64,000 bases of DNA, from the NCBI GenBank assembly GCA_964649415.1, contig CAZYSK010000003.1, forward strand, positions 86,103-150,102, in the 5' to 3' direction. Positions within the stretch are counted from its first letter, which is position 1. Each line of letters opens with the position of its first letter. The stretch comes from CAZYSK01 sp964649415. GTDB taxonomy: Bacteria; Chloroflexota; Anaerolineae; B4-G1. The position numbers were made by a program, and so were the translations under genes. Of the stretch, positions 26,825 through 35,934 are shown piece by piece. The notes under the pieces were generated by a model that did no database searches, had not been told where the DNA came from, and saw only the letters and a program-made list of their open reading frames with translations.

Positions 26825-28435
26825 ATGCCCGAGTGCAACACACATAGCATGCGAAATTCATCGAGCCACCTACCAGAAACTCTCGTGTTAGTCATCGTCC
26901 TGGCGCTAGTGACTGTGGTCAGCCGATGGGCTATTACCGCCGCTCCAGAGGTCGCGCAGGAGCTTGCGACGCCTCTGCCCACCGCCACTTCCACAGCAAC
27001 AGCCGTTCTCGTAGCCCTGTCCACTCCCACTCCCACTCCCACACCCACACCCGCGCCGACCTGCACATCCAGCCCTACGCCCACACCAACGACTAGCCCT
27101 ACCCCCAGCCCCACGCCATCGCCCAGCGCCACGCCTCACCCGCCCTACGCGATGCCCGCCACACCCGTCATCCTGACAGATACGAATCCTACCCCCCACC
27201 CGCTGCCCATGCCTGATCCAATGCCGCTGGTCGAGCAACCCGGCGACGTAATCAACGTACTCGTGCTGGGATCAGATCGGCCCGCCACTAACCACGTAGG
27301 CTGCACCGACGTGATGATCGTCGTGAGCGTCAATCCCGATATGCCATCGGTCTCGCTGCTCTCCATCCCCCGTGACTTCTACGCATGGATCCCAGGGTAT
27401 GGCTTCGACAAGATAAACACCGCCTACAATCATGGAACGCGCAACGACTACCCGGGTGGTGGCCCTGGACTGATCAAGGCCACCATCGAATACAACCTCG
27501 GGATCCGCATCCACTACTATGCGTTGGCCGGATTCGATGGGTTCAGCAAGATCGTGGACACATTGGGAGGCGTGGACGTGGCTGTGGAGTGTCCACTGTC
27601 CGACACGTTTCCCGACCCCAGTTCACCGACCGGTCAGACCGATATAGACTGGCTACCGGGCATTCAACACCTCGATGGCAAGCATGCGCTCTGGTACGCG
27701 CGCTCCCGGTGGAGCACCAGTGACTTCGATCGCAATCGCCGCCAGCAACAGGTGCTGCGCGGGTTGTACCGTCAAATCATGACGCTGGACATCATTCCCA
27801 AGACCCCTCAACTTTGGGACGTGCTCAATGAAACCGCCTCGACTGATCTGGGGTTGGACGATCTGCTCTATTTGGGGAGCATCGGTTCACAGCTCGACAT
27901 GATGAACGTGAAGAGCCGTTTCATAGGGCGGAACGTCCTGCAATCGTGGACCGCTCCGAACGGAGGCTACGTGCTAGTTCCCTACTACGAAGCCATTGGA
28001 CCGCTGGTCAGCGAGGCACTGGCCCCGCCAGCCAGCTCCCGCGCCCAACAGCGCGCCTTCCGGGTTGAGGTATGGAACGGAACACCCTTCGAGGGATTGG
28101 GCTACGTAGCGGCCGAGAGATTGCGCTGGGAAGGCTTCGAGGTCGTGGGCGTTGAACCAGCCGACAAAGCCTACCTACGCACGCAGATCGTGCGCTTCAC
28201 CGCCAGCCCCAAGGGCTCAGCCACGTCCCAGCTCATCCGGCTCTACAAGCGGGACAACAGTGACGTCATCTCTGAGCCAATTGACAGCAGTGCGGTCGAC
28301 TACCGGGTGATCCTCGGCTCCGACTATGATCCATGCATCGCCACCAAGGCCAACTGGTACCCCGGCCCACTCGCGACACCTACGCCACTACCTCCGGCAG
28401 CTATAGCTCCCTCGCCCACGCCGCCCCCGCAGTGA
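26825..28435 (+). CDS. LytR-CpsA-Psr (LCP) family glycopolymer ligase
   Basis: 536 aa. One TM helix (residues about 20-40), a TPTP linker, then the LCP catalytic domain (NVLVLGSDRP, DVMIVVSVNP, LLSIPRDFYAWIPGYGFDKIN, YNLGIRIHYYALAGFDGF, LWYARSRWSTSDFDRNRRQQQVL) with the Arg/Asp residues that hold the polyprenyl pyrophosphate. The C-terminal LytR_C domain contains FRVEVWNGTPFEGLGYVAAERL. LCP enzymes attach teichoic-acid-like or capsular polymers to peptidoglycan, which fits ugd, rfbB and the LysM protein. Confidence 0.92.
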   Translation: MPECNTHSMRNSSSHLPETLVLVIVLALVTVVSRWAITAAPEVAQELATPLPTATSTATAVLVALSTPTPTPTPTPAPTCTSSPTPTPTTSPTPSPTPSPSATPHPPYAMPATPVILTDTNPTPHPLPMPDPMPLVEQPGDVINVLVLGSDRPATNHVGCTDVMIVVSVNPDMPSVSLLSIPRDFYAWIPGYGFDKINTAYNHGTRNDYPGGGPGLIKATIEYNLGIRIHYYALAGFDGFSKIVDTLGGVDVAVECPLSDTFPDPSSPTGQTDIDWLPGIQHLDGKHALWYARSRWSTSDFDRNRRQQQVLRGLYRQIMTLDIIPKTPQLWDVLNETASTDLGLDDLLYLGSIGSQLDMMNVKSRFIGRNVLQSWTAPNGGYVLVPYYEAIGPLVSEALAPPASSRAQQRAFRVEVWNGTPFEGLGYVAAERLRWEGFEVVGVEPADKAYLRTQIVRFTASPKGSATSQLIRLYKRDNSDVISEPIDSSAVDYRVILGSDYDPCIATKANWYPGPLATPTPLPPAAIAPSPTPPPQ

Positions 28436-28459
28436 CCCCCTGATGGCCCAGCCAAACGA

Positions 28460-28493
28460 GAGAGCCGGGCACGTTCCAAACGGCCCAGCTCTC
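28460..28493. terminator. Long imperfect hairpin between convergent genes
   Basis: GAGAGC / GGGC / CGTT pair with AACG / GCCC / GCTCTC around a CCA loop, with single mismatches: 14 base pairs in all. It sits between the ends of the LCP gene and the TIG gene and could stop transcription from both sides, although no T-run follows. Confidence 0.45.
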
Positions 28494-28555
28494 GAACGAC
28501 TCCGGCCCGGTGTAACCACCGAAGCTAAGACCCGCACTACCTACCCGAGGGCACA

Positions 28556-30400
28556 CTAAGGCGGTGGTCCCGTCGTGGGACGGGTGAATATCGCCAGGTT
28601 GGCCCCATCTCCTACCGCCCACAAGGTCAGATCGTTCCACAGGTCGGGAAACGCAAAGTTCATCACGACAGTCCAAGTAGCGCCACTCTCCCGGCTCCCG
28701 ATCAGGTGCGACGAGGATGCCGCGTCGTCAGGGAAGGTCGTGGAGTTTCCGGAGATGTCGCCGTCTAGCACAACGATATCCCGCACCGGCGTATAGAGCG
28801 TCATGCTTCCCGAGGGACTATCCATATCCCAGTTGTGCTGCTCGAAAGATGAGGCTCCTGATGGCACATACGGGTACAGCCATTGAGATACGCCAGAGGA
28901 AAGCGGGAAGGTCCACGAATAGGCAAAGGCACGGCTTCCTGCCGGGGCCGTGTTGGCCGACGGATCAGTACTTAGGGCCACGTTATACAGGTTCCCGTCA
29001 TCGCCGGTGGCACCCTCCACCGCCAGCTTGAACACCCTGCTGCTGCCCACCAGTTCCCCATCGCTGGCCGAATACGGGCCAAGGACGAGGTTCCAGTTGC
29101 CGTCGTAGGCGGAGTTGTCCCCGACCACCGTCTGCGTCAGCAGCGTGCCAGAGTTGATCCCGGCCGAAGTCGGGCGAGGCAAACGCGCTTCCGCGTGCGT
29201 GTACGCGTCGGCGTAGCCTCGCAGCGTGTAGCGGACCGTCGTATCCCACGGCCCGGCGATGTTTTCATCCTGACTGCCGCCGGTATCGGCGTCGAATATG
29301 CGGACGTAGACGCTACCGGTCGTACCCTCAGGCACTTCAAAGAAAATCACTTGCACGTGATCGTCATCGCCAACAGAGAGAGGGGCAGCAGGGCCGAACG
29401 TAGAGACGTAACCCGTCTCCAGCGTCGTATCCGGGCTGGGCGGATTGAGCACCGTGTAAGCTGGCGAGAGTGTGCCTGACCGCCCATCGGGGTTCCTGAC
29501 GGTCAGAGCACAGACACCGGGGACGATGCCCGCCGGTACGGTGCCCGTGATCGTATCAGCGGAGGCAGAGGCTACGCTGATGAAGTCGCTGGTCCGCAGT
29601 ATCGCATCGGGCACGCCGAAGAAATCGGTCCCTCGAATGACCACCGGCACAGGCGCAGCATTCACACCATAGTTCGGAGTAATGCTAAGGACGGTAGGAT
29701 CTGCTGGCGTTGGTGTCTCGGTTGGGGTAGGTGTGGCCGTCGGCGTGGGCGTCTCAGTCGGTGTAGCAGTATCGGTTGGCGAAGGAACGTCCGTCGGGGG
29801 GCGCGAGGGCAGCACCGATGTCTCCGTAGGCAGCGGGGTAGGCGTGCTCGTCTCCGTCGGCGTGCCGGTCGGCGTCCCCGTAGGCGTAGCCGTGCCGGTC
29901 GGAGTCGGCGTGGACGTGGGCGTGCTCGTGCCGGTCGGGGTCGGCGTGGGTGAACCTGTTGGCGTCACCGTGCGCGTGCGCGTGCCGGTTGGCGTCGGCG
30001 TGCGCGTGCGAGGGGTCGGAGTCACACGTGGGGTAGGCGATGGGAGGGTAACGACTTCTCCCGGCGTCGGCGTCATCGGTGTCGCCGGGCCGATAACCAT
30101 TGTAGGGACGACCACAGGTGTTCCCTCAGGCGTCAGCCTACCGTCTCTGTCCAAAGCAACGCGCGTCATCACATCAGGACGGAGTGGCCCAACGCCCGCC
30201 GGTCTGGTGCCGTGTGCCTGATCAGGGTCGAGCTCAGAGAGCATGTTGGCAGGAACGCGGTCACTGGGAGCCGATCTCGCCGCGATGTGCGCCGTGAGCA
30301 GGAGGCAGAGAAACCCTACTAAGAGTATTAAGAAGAACAACAAAATATCGAGCCAGCCTCGACGTCTATCGCGATCTGTGCGAGAACCCTTGGTAGCCAT
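28556..30400 (-). CDS. IPT/TIG-domain surface protein with TP-rich stalk
   Basis: 614 aa. One TM anchor (residues about 17-40, DILLFFLILLVGFLCLLLTA), then an extended Thr/Pro/Gly-rich stalk (about 105-235, many TPTPTGT units). An IPT/TIG Ig-like domain follows (VLSITPNYGVNAAPVPVVIRG ... GVCALTVRNPDGRSG), then two beta-rich regions of unknown type that include the segments VYVRIFDADTGG and WNDLTLWAVGDG. Likely displayed on the cell surface. ATG preceded by GGAAGCGGG. It is 42 bp after the histidine kinase stop on the same strand, and so probably downstream of it. Confidence 0.82.
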   Translation of the reverse strand: MATKGSRTDRDRRRGWLDILLFFLILLVGFLCLLLTAHIAARSAPSDRVPANMLSELDPDQAHGTRPAGVGPLRPDVMTRVALDRDGRLTPEGTPVVVPTMVIGPATPMTPTPGEVVTLPSPTPRVTPTPRTRTPTPTGTRTRTVTPTGSPTPTPTGTSTPTSTPTPTGTATPTGTPTGTPTETSTPTPLPTETSVLPSRPPTDVPSPTDTATPTETPTPTATPTPTETPTPADPTVLSITPNYGVNAAPVPVVIRGTDFFGVPDAILRTSDFISVASASADTITGTVPAGIVPGVCALTVRNPDGRSGTLSPAYTVLNPPSPDTTLETGYVSTFGPAAPLSVGDDDHVQVIFFEVPEGTTGSVYVRIFDADTGGSQDENIAGPWDTTVRYTLRGYADAYTHAEARLPRPTSAGINSGTLLTQTVVGDNSAYDGNWNLVLGPYSASDGELVGSSRVFKLAVEGATGDDGNLYNVALSTDPSANTAPAGSRAFAYSWTFPLSSGVSQWLYPYVPSGASSFEQHNWDMDSPSGSMTLYTPVRDIVVLDGDISGNSTTFPDDAASSSHLIGSRESGATWTVVMNFAFPDLWNDLTLWAVGDGANLAIFTRPTTGPPP

Positions 30401-30442
30401 TCGCCCGCTTCCTGCGCTATAGATGCCCTACGCCGTGTCTTC

Positions 30443-32665
30443 CTAGCCCTCCCCCTCAAGCGCCGGGAGAATAAGACTAAAAGTGCTGCCTCTGCCTTTC
30501 TCGCTCACGAAGTCAACATGACCTCCATGCGCTTCAACAATGGCCCGAGTCACATACAGTCCCAGGCCAAGCCCTCGGATCTCCTGCCCCTCCGTTTCTG
30601 TCATCCGATGGAATCGATTGAACAGGTTCTTCTGATTCTCATGGGTGATGCCTATGCCGGTATCGACGACGTTAAGCACCACGTCGCCATCGCGCTCGTA
30701 CAATTGCAGCGTCACGCTGCCACCCGCCGGGGTATACTGCCAGGCGTTGCGCACTATGTTGATCACTGCCCAGCGCAGGCGCCTGGTATCAGCGTCCACC
30801 AGAGATAGTTCGGCCGGAATCTCCACTTGGAACTCCAGACCTTTCTCATCCATCTGCGAACGCCACTCGTTCGCTATGTCCTCCACAAGGCTAGACAGCA
30901 AAACCGGGCGCTGACGCAGGCCCAAGCGGCCCCCGGCCTCCATCTCGGAGAAGTCCAGCAGCTCGTTGATCATCGTCACCAGGCTGTCGGTATGACGGCC
31001 GATAGTCTCCAGGAAACCACGCTGTTCCTTGTCGAGCGCCTCTCGGGCGCTGACGAGGAGCAACTCACTATACCCCTTGATGGCCGTCAACGGCGTACGT
31101 AGCTCGTGGGAGACGTGCGTGATGAAAGCATCCTTCAATCGCTCCGCTGCAACCTCAGCCGTCACGTCCCGCAGAACAATCACGGTACCCAAGTGGTCAC
31201 CGTCGTCTGTGCGGACCGCTGCCGAGTGTGCGGTGATCACCTTGTCGCCGACCTGAAAACGTCGACGTTCCAGAATCCACGGGCTCAGCTGCAAGTCATG
31301 CTCCTGGTCATACTCTCCCACGGGCAGTTCGCACAGCGGGCCGAAGGGGAAATCCTCTTCCATTTCCTCCAGCAGAGCCTCGGCCGCCGCGTTCAGCGGA
31401 ATGAAATTGCCCTCCAGATCCTCCAGTAGGACGCCGTCGCCAATACTGGACAGAATCGCCCGCATACGGCCAATGGCTTCCTCCAGGGCACGGGTCCGCT
31501 CCAGGAGTCGCCCTGTCATCACGTCGAATGTCTGGGCCAGAATCCCAATCTCGTCAGTCCGCACGATATGCGTGCGCCGTTCCAGATCTCCTTCGGCCAC
31601 CGCCTGCGACGCACGTACCAGGCGGCTAATGGGGCTGGTAATCCGTTGGGAGATGAGATACCCAACAAAGATGACGCCTGCCATAGCCGCAGTGAATATC
31701 AAGACGTACGTATTGCGCCCCGTAGTACGGGCCTGGGCGATGAAATGGGACGGCAAGGCAACAGCGTAGACGCCCAGGGTCTCATTGGCGACGCGCAGGG
31801 GGCCCCGGGCGAGGCGATAGGCACGCCCGCGAACGACGATGTCGTTCTCAATGGTCGTGAAGCCCGTGCCCTTCAGGGCACTGTCGTAAAGCGCGGGCGT
31901 AACCGAGAGATTGTCCAACAGCCCACCCACATCAGCGGGCTTCTCGGCGAGCGCGAAGGTGGTGGCAACTGCCCGGCCGCCATCGAGGTAGATGATTACA
32001 TCGGCCAGGGAGGTAGCCTTGAAATGCGTCAACAAGCTATCGAGCGACGTCCCCACCACAACGACGCCGGCAACTCCGCCATCCAGTTCCACAGGCATCG
32101 ACGTGAGATAGTAGTAGCGCTGATTCGCCTCATGCAGCACCAACCCACGCCCCGGCAATGCATACGGATCACCGGCTTCCAGGAGGCTACGCACGATCCA
32201 CAGGCCCGAGGAATCGAACTGTTCCTCTCGTGAATACGACCCATCGTCCTGCCGCAGCATATGCACCACGCCCCGGCCATCCGCATCGGTGACGATGAGG
32301 CAATCCAGCTCAGCGTTAACGACGGCCGGATTGGCCAGCGCCACAACTTCACCGAAATCCCCGGCTTCCAGTGCATTGGCCAATCCCACTGTATAGGCCA
32401 CGGACCGCGCGGACTCGAGGTGGTCCATCTCCCAGCGCGACAGGCTGTCCGAAACCACGCGTCCTGCCTCCAGCAACTGATTGGTCAACCGCTCGTCGAG
32501 CGAACTGGCGACCAGGCTGGTCACCACGTAGATGCCAATCACTGCCACGATCATCGTGAGGAACAAGTACGGCAGGACGATCTTACCTCGAATACCATAG
32601 GTGAGGAGGCCAAGCAGCGGCTGGTGCCACCCGGCCCGCTTTCCTGATTCCTGATCTCGTGCCAC
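30443..32665 (-). CDS. Membrane sensor histidine kinase (Cache-like-HAMP-PAS-HisKA)
   Basis: About 740 aa. TM1 (residues about 30-55), an extracytoplasmic Cache-like sensor domain (about 60-310), TM2, HAMP (SQRITSPISRLVRASQAVAEGDLERR), PAS (ILSSIGDGVLLEDLEGN), HisKA with His in VSHELRTPLTAIKGY, and HATPase (NIVRNAWQYTPAGG, VVDTGIGIT, GLGLGLYVTR). It looks complete. The GTG at 32663-32665 is chosen because GGAGGG lies six bases upstream; the ATG two codons earlier abuts that site. It follows ruvA by 14 bp, so it may be read from the yebC promoter. Confidence 0.9.
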   Translation of the reverse strand: MARDQESGKRAGWHQPLLGLLTYGIRGKIVLPYLFLTMIVAVIGIYVVTSLVASSLDERLTNQLLEAGRVVSDSLSRWEMDHLESARSVAYTVGLANALEAGDFGEVVALANPAVVNAELDCLIVTDADGRGVVHMLRQDDGSYSREEQFDSSGLWIVRSLLEAGDPYALPGRGLVLHEANQRYYYLTSMPVELDGGVAGVVVVGTSLDSLLTHFKATSLADVIIYLDGGRAVATTFALAEKPADVGGLLDNLSVTPALYDSALKGTGFTTIENDIVVRGRAYRLARGPLRVANETLGVYAVALPSHFIAQARTTGRNTYVLIFTAAMAGVIFVGYLISQRITSPISRLVRASQAVAEGDLERRTHIVRTDEIGILAQTFDVMTGRLLERTRALEEAIGRMRAILSSIGDGVLLEDLEGNFIPLNAAAEALLEEMEEDFPFGPLCELPVGEYDQEHDLQLSPWILERRRFQVGDKVITAHSAAVRTDDGDHLGTVIVLRDVTAEVAAERLKDAFITHVSHELRTPLTAIKGYSELLLVSAREALDKEQRGFLETIGRHTDSLVTMINELLDFSEMEAGGRLGLRQRPVLLSSLVEDIANEWRSQMDEKGLEFQVEIPAELSLVDADTRRLRWAVINIVRNAWQYTPAGGSVTLQLYERDGDVVLNVVDTGIGITHENQKNLFNRFHRMTETEGQEIRGLGLGLYVTRAIVEAHGGHVDFVSEKGRGSTFSLILPALEGEG

Positions 32666-32679
32666 CAGCATCCCTCCGA

Positions 32680-33261
32680 TCAGGGCGCAGCGAAGTAGGT
32701 CAACGCCCGGCGTACCCGCTCCTCGACGGACAGGTCCTCATTCTGCGGCAAGCTCTGAAGCGCTCCCTGTGCCTCGACCAAGCTGAAGCCCAGGCCGGTC
32801 AGGGCAGCGATGACTTCAGCGTCGGCGTCACTGAGCAGAGGCGCTGCCTGCATCCCGGCGGGGATGAACTTATCTCTCAGGTGAAAGATGATCGCCTTGG
32901 CAGTCTTTGGCCCGATACCCGGTACCCGGGTCAGGAGACCAGGCTCCTCTTGCACCACGGCCTGGCGCAGCGCATCCGCCGAGACAGTGCCCAGCAAGGC
33001 CAGCGCGACTTTCGGACCGATTCCTGAGACACTCAACAGCAGCCTGAACAGTGAGCGGTCCTCCTGCGTAAGGAAGCCATACAGCGCAAGTTCGTTCTCA
33101 CGCACATGCAGATGGGTAAACAACTCCAACGGTCGCCCCACGCCATCTATGCGCGCCAGCAGGCTCAATGGTACGCGTACTTCAAAACCTACCCCACCGG
33201 TACGCAATACCACGTACCCATCTCCGACACTCCACACCGTCCCACTGAGCCTGGCGATCAT
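32680..33261 (-). CDS. ruvA: Holliday junction helicase subunit RuvA
   Basis: Binds four-way junctions and loads RuvB. It begins MIARLSGTVWSV, with the OB-fold domain, two HhH motifs (VSGIGPKVALALLG and VPGIGPKTAKAIIFHL) and a C-terminal domain III (ALTGLGFSLVEAQGAL). About 193 aa, normal. The first ATG of the pair at 33259-33264 cannot be distinguished from the second. ruvB is not here, as in other genomes where it is unlinked. Confidence 0.95.
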   Translation of the reverse strand: MIARLSGTVWSVGDGYVVLRTGGVGFEVRVPLSLLARIDGVGRPLELFTHLHVRENELALYGFLTQEDRSLFRLLLSVSGIGPKVALALLGTVSADALRQAVVQEEPGLLTRVPGIGPKTAKAIIFHLRDKFIPAGMQAAPLLSDADAEVIAALTGLGFSLVEAQGALQSLPQNEDLSVEERVRRALTYFAAP

Positions 33262-33329
33262 CATACGCAATGTGTAAAGCTACTGGCTAAGCCTATCGCC
33301 GTCGTTGCGATTCGCGAATCAGTATCACC

Positions 33330-33827
33330 CTACAGAGACTCTTCCGAAAGCGCAGTCAGGCGGGCCGAGTGGAGATGACAAATAGCAACCGCCAGCGCGT
33401 CGGCCGCATCGTCAGGACGCGGTATCTCCGGCAGGTGGAGCAACAGCCGCACCATTTCCTGCATCTGCGTCTTGTCTGCGCTTCCGTACCCGGTCACTGC
33501 CTGTTTGATAACCAGCGGCGTGTATTCGGCCACGGCGAGGCCCGCATCGGCCAAAGCCAGGAGCGTTACGCCCCGCGCCTGTCCCACAGCCATCGCCGTG
33601 CGCGCGTTGCGGCTGAAAAAGAGCTCCTCCACCGCTGCTACGTCCGGCTTCCACTCCTGCGTTAGCTCCCTTACCGCCCGATAGATGGATTGCAGGCGAA
33701 CAGGAAGAAGCTGCCGGGCCGGCGTCCGGATCACTCCAAACGTCTGTGGCATCAAGTCCCCGCTTGCTTCCTCTACCACTCCATAGCCGGTGATGGCAGT
33801 GCCTGGATCAATACCAAGGACGCGCAT
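33330..33827 (-). CDS. ruvC: Holliday junction resolvase RuvC
   Basis: Endonuclease that cuts Holliday junctions. The catalytic acidic residues are visible: Asp7 in LGIDPGTAITGYG, Glu in VEELFFSRNARTAM, and the Asp pair in PDDAADALAVAICH. 165 aa. Located 4 bp after yebC and upstream of ruvA: the common yebC-ruvC-ruvA order. Confidence 0.95.
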   Translation of the reverse strand: MRVLGIDPGTAITGYGVVEEASGDLMPQTFGVIRTPARQLLPVRLQSIYRAVRELTQEWKPDVAAVEELFFSRNARTAMAVGQARGVTLLALADAGLAVAEYTPLVIKQAVTGYGSADKTQMQEMVRLLLHLPEIPRPDDAADALAVAICHLHSARLTALSEESL

Positions 33828-33831
33828 GGAC

Positions 33832-34587
33832 TCAGGCCGCGGCCTCGTACTGGGCCATCACCTCGTCGCTGATATCCAGGTTAGAATAGACCTGTTGCGT
33901 GTCGTCCAACTCCTCCAGCGCATCAATGATGCCCATGACCTGAAGCGTTTCCTTCTCCGCGAGTTGCATCGTGGTCTTGGGAATCATCGAGAGTTCGGCG
34001 GTCTCAAACTGAATGCCCGCGTCTTCCAGCGCCTGCCGCACCGCCTGGAAAGCGTCCAGTTCGGCGTACACCTCGATCAAGTCCTCGCCAAACACGATGT
34101 CATCGGCCCCTGCCTCAACCGCGGTCTCGAACACCACGTCATCGTCCAAACCATCCGGCGCAATGGCGATGTATCCTTTGCGGTCGAACTGCCAGGCCAC
34201 GGCGCCTGCCTCGGCCAACGTCCCGCCCTGCCGGGTCAGAACGCGGCGAACGTCGGCCACGGCACGGTTCCTGTTGTCAGTGAGCACCTGCACCAACAGG
34301 GCAACCCCGTGAGGAGCATAGCCCTCGTACATCACCTGCGACAGTTCCTCGCCCTTGAGCTCACCGGTGCCTCGCTTGATGGCCCGCTCAATGTTATCCT
34401 TGGGCATGTTGGCAGCCTTGGCCTTGTCCATGGTCAGGCGCAGGGCGAAGTTTGTGTTGGGGTCACCGCCTCCCTCGCGCGCTGCGACCGTAATCTCCCG
34501 CGCCAGGCGGGTGAACAGCTTGCCGCGCTTGGCATCTGTGGCGGCTTTCTTATGCTTAATGGTGGACCACTTACTATGACCGGACAT
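33832..34587 (-). CDS. yebC: YebC/PmpR/TACO1 family protein
   Basis: 251-aa protein beginning MSGHSKWSTIKHKKAATDAKRG, the family signature, followed by EGGGDPNTNFALR and DNIERAIKRGTGE. The family has been described both as a DNA-binding regulator and as a translation factor for proline stretches; the latter would fit this genome's Pro-rich proteins, but the sequence does not decide it. First gene of the yebC-ruvC-ruvA run, with a promoter 108 bp upstream. Confidence 0.93.
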   Translation of the reverse strand: MSGHSKWSTIKHKKAATDAKRGKLFTRLAREITVAAREGGGDPNTNFALRLTMDKAKAANMPKDNIERAIKRGTGELKGEELSQVMYEGYAPHGVALLVQVLTDNRNRAVADVRRVLTRQGGTLAEAGAVAWQFDRKGYIAIAPDGLDDDVVFETAVEAGADDIVFGEDLIEVYAELDAFQAVRQALEDAGIQFETAELSMIPKTTMQLAEKETLQVMGIIDALEELDDTQQVYSNLDISDEVMAQYEAAA

Positions 34588-34694
34588 ATCCTACCCTCCA
34601 CTCCCAGTTATGATGGCGACAATGGGACACTGGTGTATGCGAGTCAGCAAAATCATCAGCCACTCACCCAATGGGTAAACCCTTGCCCTGCTAG

Positions 34695-34724
34695 ATTATA
34701 CCACCTTGCACACACATTATGCAA
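34695..34724 (-). promoter_or_regulatory. Promoter of yebC-ruvC-ruvA run
   Basis: Minus-strand TTGCAT (34719-34724), 18-bp spacer, extended -10 TGGTATAAT (hexamer 34695-34700). The rest of the 346-bp gap 34588-34933 holds the fmt terminator and otherwise nothing I can name. Confidence 0.6.
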
Positions 34725-34904
34725 ACTGCCAAACAACGAACGATTGGCCAGATACCCCGCCATCGTTGGAGTGGTCAACGCTATCATTGTACGAAGCAAA
34801 TGTAAACATAAGGTGTAGACTGGATTAAGAATACCGGCATCAGCAAGACCTCGGTGAGGGGAACGCCGGCACATCCACAGTCTCCCTTCCCTTACACCAA
34901 AGAA

Positions 34905-34925
34905 GCGGGGATTGCATATCCCCGC
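34905..34925 (-). terminator. Terminator downstream of fmt
   Basis: Perfect 8-bp stem GCGGGGAT/ATCCCCGC with a 5-nt loop, followed on the minus strand by TTCTTT. It begins 9 bp after the fmt stop. Confidence 0.65.
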
Positions 34926-34933
34926 CCCCACAG

Positions 34934-35875
34934 CTATGCCTCATCCTCACCCAACCGACTGCCCACGCAACCGCGCTGGCCACAAAGGAACGCCGAAATC
35001 ACCATACGTCGCTTCCCGGCCAACTGCACTTCCTCCAGGCGCAACGCACCCTCGCCCGTGACGACGACCACTCCGTCTGCCAGGGCGACCACAGTGCCCG
35101 GTGGCGCATCGCCCCGCCAACCAGGCAGCGCTACAGCCTGCCACACCATGAGTCGCTGACCGCGCCACGTCGTGAACGCGCCGGGCCAGGGATTGAACGC
35201 CCGCACCCGTCGATCCAACTCGTCTGCCGGAAGCGACCAGTCGAGCAAGCCATCCACTTTCCGCAGCTGCCCGGCATAGGTCACTCCCTCCTCTGGCTGA
35301 GGTCGTGGTCGCAACTCGCTCGCCAGGACCATAGGTATTGTCTCGATCAACAGATCGGCCCCCAACCGCGCCAGTCGCTCCTTCAATACCGCCCGCGTGT
35401 CGTCGGCCCGTATTGGCTCCTCCCGCTGAGCCAGAATCGGACCCGTGTCGAGTCCGGCGTCCATGCGCATGATCGTCACGCCGGTGACCGCGTCCCCCGC
35501 CAGGATAGCGGCTTGCACGGGTGCTGCCCCTCGCCAGCGAGGAAGCAGCGAAGCATGGACGTTCAGGCACCCGTGCGGGGGCAGGTCAAGCACATCCTGC
35601 TGCAAGATCTGCCCGAAGGCTGCCACGACAATAACCTCAGGATCCCACGTCGCAATTTGAGCGACCGCTTCAGGCACGCGCAATGACTTCGGCTGAATGA
35701 GTGGCCATCCGTGTTGCAGCGCTACCTGCTTGACCGGTGACACCCCCAGCCGCCGCCCGCGTCCCGCCGCCCGGTCCGGCTGCGTGACAACGCCGACCAC
35801 CCGATGCGCGCCTGCCAGGCTCTCCAACACCGGCACGGCGAAGCTAGGCGTGCCCATAAAAACGACCTGTGCCAT
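34934..35875 (-). CDS. fmt: Methionyl-tRNA formyltransferase
   Basis: Formylates Met-tRNA(fMet). 313 aa. Visible motifs: VVFMGTPSFAVPVLESL, VTQPDRAAGRGR, and catalytic NVHASLLPRWRGAAPVQ with the following D-x-G-L-D-T-G-P. The C-terminal domain has WPGAFTTWRG. The ATG at 35873-35875 has no ribosome binding site and the -10 box ends 10 bp upstream, so the transcript is predicted to be leaderless or nearly so. No def gene is adjacent. Confidence 0.95.
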   Translation of the reverse strand: MAQVVFMGTPSFAVPVLESLAGAHRVVGVVTQPDRAAGRGRRLGVSPVKQVALQHGWPLIQPKSLRVPEAVAQIATWDPEVIVVAAFGQILQQDVLDLPPHGCLNVHASLLPRWRGAAPVQAAILAGDAVTGVTIMRMDAGLDTGPILAQREEPIRADDTRAVLKERLARLGADLLIETIPMVLASELRPRPQPEEGVTYAGQLRKVDGLLDWSLPADELDRRVRAFNPWPGAFTTWRGQRLMVWQAVALPGWRGDAPPGTVVALADGVVVVTGEGALRLEEVQLAGKRRMVISAFLCGQRGCVGSRLGEDEA

Positions 35876-35900
35876 GATAAACTAATTATAGCACAGGTCG
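35864..35900. promoter_or_regulatory. 9-bp inverted repeat spanning fmt promoter and start
   Basis: GACCTGTGC (35864-35872, inside fmt codons 2-4) is exactly inverted as GCACAGGTC (35892-35900, in the spacer next to the -10). The -10 box and start site lie between the arms. Could be an operator, or chance. Confidence 0.35.
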
Positions 35901-35914
35901 ATATAACCGGCAAA
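35886..35914 (-). promoter_or_regulatory. Promoter of fmt
   Basis: Minus-strand TTGCCG (35909-35914), 17-bp spacer, extended -10 TGCTATAAT (hexamer 35886-35891). Expected start about 4 nt before the ATG. Confidence 0.7.
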
Positions 35915-35934
35915 TCAACGTGATCAACGTGTTC

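Noticed and set aside
28500..28560. c-di-GMP (GEMM) riboswitch or 5S rRNA fragment
   Set aside because: Only short motifs match; the required GCAAAGCC core of GEMM and the 5S helices are missing, and the site is downstream of both genes rather than a leader.
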